Shown: positions 1 through 7,821 of the stretch, in pieces
Numbering within the stretch: position 1 is the stretch's first letter
Layout of the letters: every line of letters begins with the position of its first letter
From: Flavobacterium psychrophilum
GTDB taxonomy: Bacteria > Bacteroidota > Bacteroidia > Flavobacteriales > Flavobacteriaceae
NCBI GenBank assembly: GCA_001708385.1
Contig: CP012388.1
Location: forward strand, 992,001 to 1,056,000
DNA: 64,000 nucleotides
Direction: 5' to 3'
Program-made: the position numbers and the translations under genes
Notes under the pieces: generated by a model
Seen by the model: only the letters and a program-made list of their open reading frames with translations
The model's database searches: none
What the model was told of the DNA's origin: nothing

Positions 1-45
1 ACCTACAATGGAAATGCTTTATACTTTAGGAAAAGTATAATTTAA
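1..45 (+). other. Possible 3' end of an upstream gene
   Basis: Two frames run open from the window edge: one ends in a TAA at 43-45 (tail ...NALYFRKSII) and one in a TAA at 38-40 (tail ...MEMLYTLGKV). Which one is coding cannot be decided from so few codons. The rightward terminator at 102-141 supports a plus-strand gene ending here. The product is unknown. Confidence 0.25.
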
Positions 46-101
46 AAATGATATTCTAAGTAGATAATTTCTGATTTTGAAATCAGTACAACATACAATT
101 T

Positions 102-141
102 AAAAAGTGCACTTTGTGAAATATCTTAGTGCACTTTTTTT
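102..141 (+). terminator. Rho-independent terminator
   Basis: A 12-bp stem (AAAAAGTGCACT pairing with AGTGCACTTTTT) with a 14-nt loop is followed by a T-run. It would end the transcript of the gene leaving the left edge. A smaller hairpin, CTGATTT/AAATCAG at 71-86, lies just before it. Confidence 0.8.
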
Positions 142-170
142 TACATTCTGACGCCGTTTTTACAGTACAC

Positions 171-187
171 ACTTAGCATTGCTAAGT
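171..187. repeat. Dispersed palindromic repeat, copy 1
   Basis: ACTTAGCA, one central base, TGCTAAGT: a perfect palindrome with 8-bp arms. With flanks CTCTGT it resembles the second palindrome at 252-270, so both look like copies of one short dispersed family. Function unknown; it is intergenic and non-coding. Confidence 0.5.
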
Positions 188-251
188 CTCTGTAATTAAT
201 ACGATTGTGAAATTCCATTATAAACAATTTTAATTTATTTTTGAAAATGCA

Positions 252-270
252 GACGTAGCAGTGCTACGTC
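252..270. repeat. Dispersed palindromic repeat, copy 2
   Basis: GACGTAGCA, one central G, TGCTACGTC: a perfect palindrome with 9-bp arms followed by CCTAC, ending 25 bp before the sirtuin start codon. It shares the core GAC-K-TAGCA-R-TGCTA with copy 1 when that copy is read on the other strand. Confidence 0.5.
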
Positions 271-295
271 CCTACAAAAACTAAATTGATTTAAA

Positions 296-982
296 ATGAA
301 AAAACTGGTAATACTTTCAGGTGCAGGCATGAGTGCCGAAAGCGGCATTAAAACCTTTCGCGACGCCGGAGGACTTTGGGAAGGCCATGACGTTATGGAA
401 GTTGCATCACCCGAAGGCTGGCGCAAAAACCAGGCTCTGGTACTGGATTTTTACAATAAACGCCGCCAGCAGCTGTTTGAAGTGCAACCCAACCAGGGAC
501 ACATAATTGCTGCCGAACTTGAAAAAGACTTTGATGTACACATAATTACCCAAAACGTAGATGACCTGCACGAACGCGCGGGTAGCACAAATGTTTTACA
601 CCTGCATGGCGAACTCCTTAAAGCCCGCAGCATTCACAACGAATTTGATATTGTAGACTGGAAAACCGATATAAACACAGGCGATCTGCATACCGATGGG
701 CATCAGTTGCGCCCGCATATTGTGTGGTTTGGCGAGGCTGTTCCGGCAATTGCCGATGCCATAGACATCATTGAAGATGCCGACTATGTAATTATCGTTG
801 GTACATCTATGCAGGTATACCCCGCTGCAGGCTTAATAGAATATGCCCAACGTGACACTCTTTTATTTTACATAGACCCCAACCCGGCAAGCATCCCTAA
901 CTTAAAGAATGCTCTGGAAGTTATTCCTATGACTGCCAGCGAAGGCATGGCGGTGGTAAGGGAAAGATTGAGAGCATTTTAA
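296..982 (+). CDS. cobB: SIR2-family NAD-dependent protein deacylase without zinc cysteines
   Basis: This 228-residue sirtuin removes acyl groups from lysines, using NAD+ as co-substrate, in the cytoplasm. Visible motifs are the NAD-binding GAGMSAESGI (9-18), TQNVDDLH (85-92) and the catalytic His in HLHGEL (His104). Tyr53 and Arg56 in FYNKR reproduce the Y-x-x-R pair that marks desuccinylase/demalonylase sirtuins (SIRT5, E. coli CobB), so acidic acyl groups are likely substrates. The protein has no cysteine at all, so the usual four-Cys zinc site is missing; the segment where it should sit, after KARS, is short. It stands alone between a repeat-bearing leader and a decayed convergent gene. 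The family assignment is firm; substrate preference is inference. Confidence 0.93.
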   Translation: MKKLVILSGAGMSAESGIKTFRDAGGLWEGHDVMEVASPEGWRKNQALVLDFYNKRRQQLFEVQPNQGHIIAAELEKDFDVHIITQNVDDLHERAGSTNVLHLHGELLKARSIHNEFDIVDWKTDINTGDLHTDGHQLRPHIVWFGEAVPAIADAIDIIEDADYVIIVGTSMQVYPAAGLIEYAQRDTLLFYIDPNPASIPNLKNALEVIPMTASEGMAVVRERLRAF

Positions 983-1010
983 AAATTGCACAACTACTTA
1001 TTTTACTACT

Positions 1011-1514
1011 TTATTCATCTAGATATTTATTAATCAACTTTTTAAGATCCTTACTGCAACGGGGAGCATTAGCTTAAACAAGTTTTCCTTGCTTATCTGT
1101 TATCATATATCTTGGTATAGCCTGCACGGTTTGCCCTTTTAATATTTTAGATACTTTAGCCTGACTGCTTATTAAATTATACGCGCTGGATATTCCTTCC
1201 TCTTCAATTGCCTGTTTCCATTTTGCTTCATCTATATCAAGGGAAATGTAAACATAAACCACACCCTTCCCCTCAAAACTCTTTTTAAACTTTGGTAGTT
1301 TCATTAGTTCCTCACGGCAGGGTTTGAACCAGCTCGCCCAAAAGTCGACAAGTATTACTTTGCCTTTGTTCTCTTGGGCAATCTGGTATAAATTTTTAGG
1401 TTTGGATGTAAATCCGATCAGGAAAAATAACAGGAATGGTAAAATAAAATTTTTTTTTATAATTGTACGGTTAGGTTGGTTAAAACAAACGTTAAAATAT
1501 ACAACGCAGGGCAT
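1011..1514 (-). pseudogene. Decayed TlpA/thioredoxin-family gene with an in-frame stop
   Basis: The reading frame from 1514 gives a hydrophobic leader (KKNFILPFLLFFLIGF) and a TlpA-type thioredoxin fold that stops at TAA 1074-1076 after GKLV. Past that stop the same frame continues ANAPRCSKDLKKLINKYLDE to a second TAA at 1011-1013, which is the usual end of flavobacterial TlpA proteins, so the first stop is premature. The redox motif reads WASWFKPC: the first Cys codon (expected TGC) is TTC at 1326-1328. The natural start before KKNF also reads ATA rather than ATG. Three independent lesions suggest loss of function; a truncated product may still be made. It is convergent with cobB. Confidence 0.8.
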
Positions 1515-1544
1515 AAAAACTTATTTTAAGAGCTGTTCTTATTT

Positions 1545-1573
1545 TTGAATTAGGCCTTAAAAGATTATATTTG
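1545..1573 (+). promoter_or_regulatory. purB promoter (Bacteroidota sigma-A type)
   Basis: TTG at 1545-1547, an 18-nt spacer, then TATATTTG at 1566-1573 match the TTG-N17-23-TAnnTTTG promoter of the phylum. The purB start codon follows 31 bp later. The promoter probably serves the downstream antiporter genes as well. Confidence 0.75.
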
Positions 1574-1604
1574 CGGAAATACCATTTTTTAGCAAATAAA
1601 ACAA

Positions 1605-2957
1605 ATGCAACAACTATCTGAACTTAATGCCATATCGCCGATAGACGGACGGTACAGGAGCAAAACGGCAGCGTTGTCAGGCTATTTCTCTGAAGAAGCA
1701 CTGATTAAATACCGCGTGCTGGTAGAAATTGAATATTTTATCGCCCTGTGCGAACTGCCTTTACCGCAGCTTGCAGGTGTAGATAAAAGCACATTTGGAC
1801 CGCTTCGCGACCTTTACAAAAACTTTTCTAGCGAGGATGCGCTTCAGATAAAAGAAATCGAGAAAACGACCAACCACGATGTTAAAGCCGTGGAATATTT
1901 TATAAAAGCAGGATTTGATAAACTTGGGCTTAACGAGTACAAAGAATTTATTCACTTTGGACTTACATCTCAGGACATCAACAACACTGCGATACCGCTT
2001 TCTACCAAAGAAGCGTTTGAAAACGTATACATGCCATCGCTTATAGCTGTTATCGCTAAACTGAAAGAGCTTAGCGTAGAATGGAAAGACATACCAATGC
2101 TTGCCCGTACTCACGGACAGCCTGCTTCTCCTACCCGTCTGGGTAAAGAGATACTAGTATTTGTAGAGCGTCTTGAAGAGCAGTTACGCCTTCTGTTTAT
2201 GGTTCCTTTTGCTGCCAAATTTGGTGGTGCTACGGGTAACTTTAACGCACACTTTATTGCTTATCCTAAAAACGACTGGAGAAAATTCGGTAATGATTTC
2301 GTAGAAGGTACACTTGGGCTTAAGCATTCGTTCCCAACAACTCAAATTGAGCATTACGACCACTTTGCAGCATTTTTTGATGCACTTAAGCGCATCAATA
2401 CAATACTTATTGACCTTGACAGGGATATCTGGACATATGTGTCTATGGATTACTTCAAGCAAAAAATTAAAGAAGGCGAAATAGGTTCATCGGCAATGCC
2501 ACACAAGGTTAACCCAATTGACTTTGAAAACTCTGAAGGTAACTTAGGTATTGCTAACGCTATATTCGAACACCTTTCTGCCAAGCTGCCTGTATCAAGA
2601 TTACAGCGCGACCTTACAGACAGTACCGTTCTAAGAAATATCGGTGTACCGATGGGCCATACCATCATTTCGTTTGAGGCTACACTTAAAGGACTTAACA
2701 AACTATTGCTTAACGAAGATAAGTTTGCAGAAGACCTTGAAAGGAACTGGGCTGTTGTAGCCGAGGCTATACAGACCATACTTCGCCGTGAGGCTTATCC
2801 TAACCCTTATGAGGCACTTAAAGACCTTACAAGGACGAATACGGTTATAAACAAGGAGTCTATGCACGCCTTTATTGGTAACTTAAATGTTAGCGACGAA
2901 ATTAAAGAAGAACTATTACAGATAACCCCTGGTAACTATCTTGGGATCTCACCCTAA
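1605..2957 (+). CDS. purB: Adenylosuccinate lyase
   Basis: This 450-residue enzyme of the fumarase/aspartase superfamily catalyses two fumarate-releasing steps of purine synthesis: SAICAR to AICAR, and adenylosuccinate to AMP. The family signature loop GSSAMPHKVNPIDFEN is near residues 293-308, and THGQPASPT (near 172) carries the conserved catalytic His. Length matches the normal family size. It has its own promoter and is followed after 10 bp by the first antiporter gene, so it may lead a four-gene transcript. The purine enzyme guaB lies 5 kb away on the opposite strand. Confidence 0.97.
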   Translation: MQQLSELNAISPIDGRYRSKTAALSGYFSEEALIKYRVLVEIEYFIALCELPLPQLAGVDKSTFGPLRDLYKNFSSEDALQIKEIEKTTNHDVKAVEYFIKAGFDKLGLNEYKEFIHFGLTSQDINNTAIPLSTKEAFENVYMPSLIAVIAKLKELSVEWKDIPMLARTHGQPASPTRLGKEILVFVERLEEQLRLLFMVPFAAKFGGATGNFNAHFIAYPKNDWRKFGNDFVEGTLGLKHSFPTTQIEHYDHFAAFFDALKRINTILIDLDRDIWTYVSMDYFKQKIKEGEIGSSAMPHKVNPIDFENSEGNLGIANAIFEHLSAKLPVSRLQRDLTDSTVLRNIGVPMGHTIISFEATLKGLNKLLLNEDKFAEDLERNWAVVAEAIQTILRREAYPNPYEALKDLTRTNTVINKESMHAFIGNLNVSDEIKEELLQITPGNYLGISP

Positions 2958-2967
2958 TTTATAGAAT

Positions 2968-5199
2968 ATGTTAGACAGTAACACAGCAGCCGAGACATCA
3001 CATCACCTGTATCCGCTAATTGGGGATTTAGGTTTGATATTAATGACAGCCGGCGTTGCTGTGTTATTGTTTAAAAAAATAAGGCAGCCCCTTGTTTTGG
3101 GCTACCTGATAGCCGGTTTCTTAGCCGGTCCGCACTTTCATTTTTTCCCTTCGGTAAAAGACACTCACAATGTAGAAGTCTGGGCAGAAATTGGGGTAAT
3201 TATCCTCTTATTTAGCTTAGGACTCGAATTCAGCTTTAAAAAGCTTATGAAGGTGGGAGGTTCGGCATCTATTACCGCCGCCACCCAGATTACCTGTATG
3301 ATAGGCCTCGGCTATCTTACCGGTCAGCTCCTCGGCTGGTCACAAATGGACAGCATCTTTCTGGGTGCTATACTCTCCATATCATCAACAACTATTATTA
3401 TCCGTGCTTTTGAAGAACTCGGCGTTAAAAGCCAAAAGTTTGCAGGCATTGTTTTCGGTACGCTTATCGTAGAAGACATTGTAGCCATATTGCTGCTTGT
3501 ATTGCTTTCTACCATAGCGGTAAGCCAGCAGTTCTCGGGTATAGAGTTACTGGAATCGGCATTGAAACTGGTTTTTTTCCTCATATTATGGTTTGTGTCA
3601 GGTATATTCTTTATCCCTACACTGCTCAGGAAAGCCAAAAATCTACTTAACGACGAAACCATGCTTATCGTTTCGCTGGCGTTATGCCTTATGATGGTTA
3701 TACTGGCTACAAAAGCAGGCTTCTCTCCTGCCCTTGGTGCTTTCATCATGGGGTCTATTATTGCCGAAACAACTAAAGCAGAACGCATAGAACACCTTGT
3801 AAAACCTGTAAAAGATTTATTCGGGGCTGTATTCTTTGTATCGGTGGGTATGCTAATTAACCCTGATACACTTGCAGAATACTGGCTTCCTGTACTTATA
3901 ATTACCATGGTAACAATAGTTGGTAAATCAATGTCTACCACTCTGGGATCATTAATATCAGGACAACCTTTAAAACAATCGGTACAGGCAGGTGTGAGCC
4001 TTGCACAGATAGGTGAATTCTCTTTTATTATCGCCACACTGGGTACATCGCTAAAAGTAACAAGCGAATTTCTGTACCCCATTATCGTAGCAATTTCTGC
4101 GGTGACAACCTTTACAACGCCTTTCCTTATAAAATCCTCAGGAACAATTTATAAAGTACTTGAAAAGATACTTCCGGAACGCGTATTGAAAAAAATTGAA
4201 GATTACAGTTATAGTACACAGACTATTAAATCTGAAAGCAGCTGGAAAATATTCCTTAAAGCTAACGTTACCCAAATCGTTATTCACTCGGTGATAATAC
4301 TTGGCGTAATATTACTGGCATCAAACTACATTATACCGGATTCAGGCGATTCACAATGGGATCATATCCTCATCACAGGTATTATGTTCGTGATAATATC
4401 GCCTTTCCTTTGGGCTCTTGCCCTGCGAAGGGTTGCCGCTAAAGCAATGGAAGATATCAGAAGAAACAGGAAATACAGAGGCCCTGTAACCTTCATTCTG
4501 TTTATAAGGATATGCCTGGCACTATTTTACCTGGGGTTACTGTTGAATAGCTTCCTATCGCCAATTGTAGCACTATCTGCACTGGCCATTATGATTATTG
4601 CGGGTATAGCATTCCCTAAAAAACTGCAACAGGTATATTACTATCTCGAAAATCACTTTATAAAAAACCTCAACAGCAGGGAGATATCCGAAAGGATACG
4701 AAAAAAGAGCGAGCTTACCCCATGGGATGGACACATGGCAATTTTTGAAATTCCGTCAGAAAGCAATATAGCAGGTAAAACACTGAATGACTTACAGCTA
4801 CGGGAAGAAATAGGCATCAATATTGCCATTATAAAACGTGGTGAAAAGACTATAAATGTTCCGCCCCGTAATGAGGTAGTATATCCTAAAGATATTTTAT
4901 ATGTTATTGGAACGGATGAACAGATAAAAGTGTTTGAAAGTTACCTTGACAAAAGCCGTGAAACCGCTACTCCAACTGCTTCGGAAGTTGTACTTCAGAA
5001 AATACTGCTTACCAGCGATGCTATTGTTGGCAAAAGTATAAGGGATGCACAGCTTAGGGAAAAAACCAACGGACTTGTAGTTGGTATTGAGCGTAATAAT
5101 GAAAGGATATTGAACCCTGAATCGCACACGCTCCTAAAAAAGAACGATATTGTATGGCTTGTTGGCGACAAGCAATTAATAAATCAGTATTGTAAATAG
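2968..5199 (+). CDS. CPA2-family cation:proton antiporter with tandem RCK_C domains
   Basis: A 743-residue inner-membrane antiporter of the KefB/GerN type, predicted to exchange K+ or Na+ for protons. About 12 membrane helices fill residues 18-400, with the family motif SPALGAFIMGS near 252. A second membrane stretch of about four helices (around 430-550) follows, which is unusual. The C-terminus carries two successive TrkA-C (RCK_C) regulatory modules, about 590-655 and 670-740, with no nucleotide-binding TrkA-N domain. It lies 10 bp after purB and 9 bp before a KefF-like gene, so it belongs to an antiporter operon. The ion specificity cannot be read from the sequence. Confidence 0.9.
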   Translation: MLDSNTAAETSHHLYPLIGDLGLILMTAGVAVLLFKKIRQPLVLGYLIAGFLAGPHFHFFPSVKDTHNVEVWAEIGVIILLFSLGLEFSFKKLMKVGGSASITAATQITCMIGLGYLTGQLLGWSQMDSIFLGAILSISSTTIIIRAFEELGVKSQKFAGIVFGTLIVEDIVAILLLVLLSTIAVSQQFSGIELLESALKLVFFLILWFVSGIFFIPTLLRKAKNLLNDETMLIVSLALCLMMVILATKAGFSPALGAFIMGSIIAETTKAERIEHLVKPVKDLFGAVFFVSVGMLINPDTLAEYWLPVLIITMVTIVGKSMSTTLGSLISGQPLKQSVQAGVSLAQIGEFSFIIATLGTSLKVTSEFLYPIIVAISAVTTFTTPFLIKSSGTIYKVLEKILPERVLKKIEDYSYSTQTIKSESSWKIFLKANVTQIVIHSVIILGVILLASNYIIPDSGDSQWDHILITGIMFVIISPFLWALALRRVAAKAMEDIRRNRKYRGPVTFILFIRICLALFYLGLLLNSFLSPIVALSALAIMIIAGIAFPKKLQQVYYYLENHFIKNLNSREISERIRKKSELTPWDGHMAIFEIPSESNIAGKTLNDLQLREEIGINIAIIKRGEKTINVPPRNEVVYPKDILYVIGTDEQIKVFESYLDKSRETATPTASEVVLQKILLTSDAIVGKSIRDAQLREKTNGLVVGIERNNERILNPESHTLLKKNDIVWLVGDKQLINQYCK

Positions 5200-5208
5200 T
5201 ATGAATGT

Positions 5209-5811
5209 ATGGCGAATAAGATATTAATCATTTTTGCACACCCATTGTTTGAGAAATCAAACGCTAATACTGCGCTTGTAAACAGCATACCCAATTCGCC
5301 TAATATCACTTTTCACGACCTGTACCAGGAATATCCTGATTTTGACATTGATATGAAGCGCGAACAGGAACTGCTAATGCTTCATGACATTGTTGTCTGG
5401 CATCATCCTATGTATTGGTACAGCTGCCCACCGCTTTTGAAGCAGTGGATAGACATTGTACTGGAACATGGCTGGGCATACGGAAAAGAAGGTTTTGCAC
5501 TTAAAGGCAAAATTTTGCTGCAAGCCATTACTACGGGTGGAAAAAAAGAGAATTACAGCCCAATGGGCCGCGAACACTTTACAATACCTCAGCTATTAGA
5601 GCCTTTCTGCCAGACGGCGAAAGTATGCAACATGATATACCTGCCGCCTTTTGTTATACATGGCACACACGCCATGAACGAAGCAGGTTACAAAAAAAAT
5701 GCTGACTTATACTCGCATGCGCTTCATTATCTCGAAAACCAGCCATTAAACGTTGCAGAGGTGGCGCAATTTCACTATTTTAACGACTGGCTTAAAACTA
5801 AACTGGTATAA
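5209..5811 (+). CDS. KefF-like NAD(P)H-dependent flavin oxidoreductase
   Basis: A 200-residue flavodoxin-fold quinone reductase of the KefF/KefG/MdaB family. The N-terminal strand and FMN loop ILIIFAHPLFEKSNAN, HHPMYWYSCPP (about 65-75) and the GWAYG segment are family landmarks. In E. coli such proteins are cytosolic ancillary subunits that bind KefB/KefC antiporters and activate them during electrophile stress. Here the gene is sandwiched between two CPA2 antiporters, 9 bp after one and 3 bp before the other, which strongly supports that role. Enzymatic quinone reduction is also likely. Confidence 0.9.
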   Translation: MANKILIIFAHPLFEKSNANTALVNSIPNSPNITFHDLYQEYPDFDIDMKREQELLMLHDIVVWHHPMYWYSCPPLLKQWIDIVLEHGWAYGKEGFALKGKILLQAITTGGKKENYSPMGREHFTIPQLLEPFCQTAKVCNMIYLPPFVIHGTHAMNEAGYKKNADLYSHALHYLENQPLNVAEVAQFHYFNDWLKTKLV

Positions 5812-5814
5812 CAC

Positions 5815-7713
5815 ATGCAAGAAGGTTTCTTTTTCCAGGCTATAATATATCTTGCCGCAGCTGTTATATGCGTGCCTATTGCCAAAAAAATAGGCCTTAG
5901 CTCTATATTGGGCTATCTGTTTGCGGGAATCATCATCGGGCCGTATGTACTTGGCTTTATCGGTCAGGAGGGTCAGGATATCATGCACTTTGCCGAATTT
6001 GGCGTTATAATGATGCTATTCGTTATTGGACTAGAACTCGATCCTGATAAGTTTTGGCGCATGCGGCGACTCATTGTAGGTATGGGTATGCTGCAGGTAG
6101 TAGGTACTGCTGCCGTACTTTTCATAGCATGCTCCATAGTGTTGCGATGGGAGTGGCGCGCCACCCTTATCATATCGCTTGCGCTTACGTTATCATCCAC
6201 CGCTATTGTAATGCAGACCTTAAAAGAAAAAGGACTCACTAACACTTCTATGGGGCGTTCGTCTTTTAGCATACTCTTATTTCAGGATATAGCGGTAATC
6301 CCTATTATGGCAATATTGCCACTACTGGCACATGGTGCTATTGAGAACGAAGGCATTAACCAATCCCTTATCACTGATTTGGATGGATGGTTGCAAACTG
6401 TTATCGTACTGGGCACCATTGTTCTTGTCTATTTCAGCGGACGCTTTCTTATCGTTCCATTATTACATATCGTTGCCAAAACAAGGTTACAGGAATTATT
6501 CACCGCTTCTGCACTGCTTTTGGTTATGGGTGTATCGTACGTTATGCAGATCGTTGGGTTGAGCCCGGCACTGGGTGCGTTCATGGCAGGACTTGTATTA
6601 GCCAACAGCGAATTTAGGCACGAACTTGAGGGCGATATCGCGCCGTTTAAAGGATTACTCTTAGGATTGTTTTTTATAGGAGTTGGAGCCTCTATTAACT
6701 TTCAGCTTATTATGGCCGATCCTGCCTTTATTATAGTATTTACAACCATATTCAACAGTATAAAATTCTTTGTACTGCTTGTTGTAGGGAAGATATACAA
6801 AAAGAGTTCCGACCAAAACCTGCTTTTCTCCTTTGCATTAAGCCAGGCTGGGGAATTCGGTTTCGTAATATTAGGCTTTGCCATACAGCTTAACCTTATC
6901 CAAAGCATTCTTGCCAACCAGATGATGGCTGTTATTGCCATTAGTATGATAGGTACGCCTTTCTTACTGCTTATCAACGAAAAGTGGATAGACCCCTACT
7001 TTGGCGTAAAGGAAAAACAATCGAAAAAGAAATTTGATAAGATAGACGAGCAGAATGATGTTATTATTGCCGGTTTCGGAAATTTCGGAAGCACAATTGT
7101 GCGTTTACTAAAAACCAATGGTATACTGGCTACCGTATTGGATATGGACTCTGACAGGGTTGATTCACTCCGAAAAATGGGCTTTAAGGTATATTATGGT
7201 GATGCCTCACGCCTTGAACTGCTAAAGGCAGCGGGTTGCGAGAACGCCAAACTATTTATAGCCGCGATAGATAACCCCCGTGTAAATCTTGAAGTAGTAG
7301 AAATGATCAAGAAACACTTCCCTAACCTAAAAATACTTGCCCGTGCCCGTAACCGAAGCGACGCGTTTGAATTGGTCGACATGGGTGTAAAAGATTTTTA
7401 CAGGGAAAATATGTATAGTGCCGTTCACCTAGGTGTAGATGCCCTGGTAGAGATGGGACACAGGCGCTACACTGCCACAAGGCAGGGACAACGTTTTATT
7501 AAATATGACGAAGAGTCTATTTTAAGGCTGGCACAGAAAAGACACGATAAAAAAGCTTTCCTTATGTCTACCCTTGAAGAGATAGAACTACAGGAGCAAC
7601 TGCTTCGTAACGACTTATACGCGCAGCTTGGTGCTAACGATCATGCCTGGGAAAGTGCCGAACTTAAGAAGGAACAGCAAGGCGATGTAGATGCCGTTAC
7701 TGACGATTTTTAA
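5815..7713 (+). CDS. kefC: KefC-like potassium:proton antiporter with TrkA-N domain
   Basis: A 632-residue CPA2 antiporter in the inner membrane. Residues 1-390 hold about 12-13 helices with the motif SPALGAFMAGLVLANSEF near 245. From about 415 an NAD-binding TrkA-N (RCK_N) domain begins with VIIAGFGNFGSTIVRLL, as in E. coli KefC, and runs to about 540. KefC releases K+ and lowers internal pH when glutathione adducts bind the RCK domain; whether the same ligand acts here is unknown because glutathione synthesis is not general in this phylum. The KefF-like gene ends 3 bp upstream. A bidirectional terminator follows. Confidence 0.92.
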   Translation: MQEGFFFQAIIYLAAAVICVPIAKKIGLSSILGYLFAGIIIGPYVLGFIGQEGQDIMHFAEFGVIMMLFVIGLELDPDKFWRMRRLIVGMGMLQVVGTAAVLFIACSIVLRWEWRATLIISLALTLSSTAIVMQTLKEKGLTNTSMGRSSFSILLFQDIAVIPIMAILPLLAHGAIENEGINQSLITDLDGWLQTVIVLGTIVLVYFSGRFLIVPLLHIVAKTRLQELFTASALLLVMGVSYVMQIVGLSPALGAFMAGLVLANSEFRHELEGDIAPFKGLLLGLFFIGVGASINFQLIMADPAFIIVFTTIFNSIKFFVLLVVGKIYKKSSDQNLLFSFALSQAGEFGFVILGFAIQLNLIQSILANQMMAVIAISMIGTPFLLLINEKWIDPYFGVKEKQSKKKFDKIDEQNDVIIAGFGNFGSTIVRLLKTNGILATVLDMDSDRVDSLRKMGFKVYYGDASRLELLKAAGCENAKLFIAAIDNPRVNLEVVEMIKKHFPNLKILARARNRSDAFELVDMGVKDFYRENMYSAVHLGVDALVEMGHRRYTATRQGQRFIKYDEESILRLAQKRHDKKAFLMSTLEEIELQEQLLRNDLYAQLGANDHAWESAELKKEQQGDVDAVTDDF

Positions 7714-7729
7714 AAACTATAAAACGTAA

Positions 7730-7775
7730 AAAAGGCATAAGACCGAAGCTTTGCAGCTACTGACTTACGCCTTTT
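7730..7775. terminator. Bidirectional terminator between kefC and guaB
   Basis: AAAAGGCATAAG at 7730-7741 pairs with CTTACGCCTTTT at 7764-7775 with one wobble. A-rich and T-rich flanks allow it to stop both convergent transcripts. Confidence 0.75.
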
Positions 7776-7821
7776 CATTTACTATGTATGTCTTCGGACT
7801 TCCGACCTTAGACTTTAAAAC

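Noticed and set aside
3324..4082. Open 252-codon frame antisense to the first antiporter gene
   Set aside because: It lies wholly inside a well-supported membrane-protein gene, and its composition (many Ser, Ile, Asn, Thr) is what the reverse complement of hydrophobic codons gives. No domain or start context supports it.
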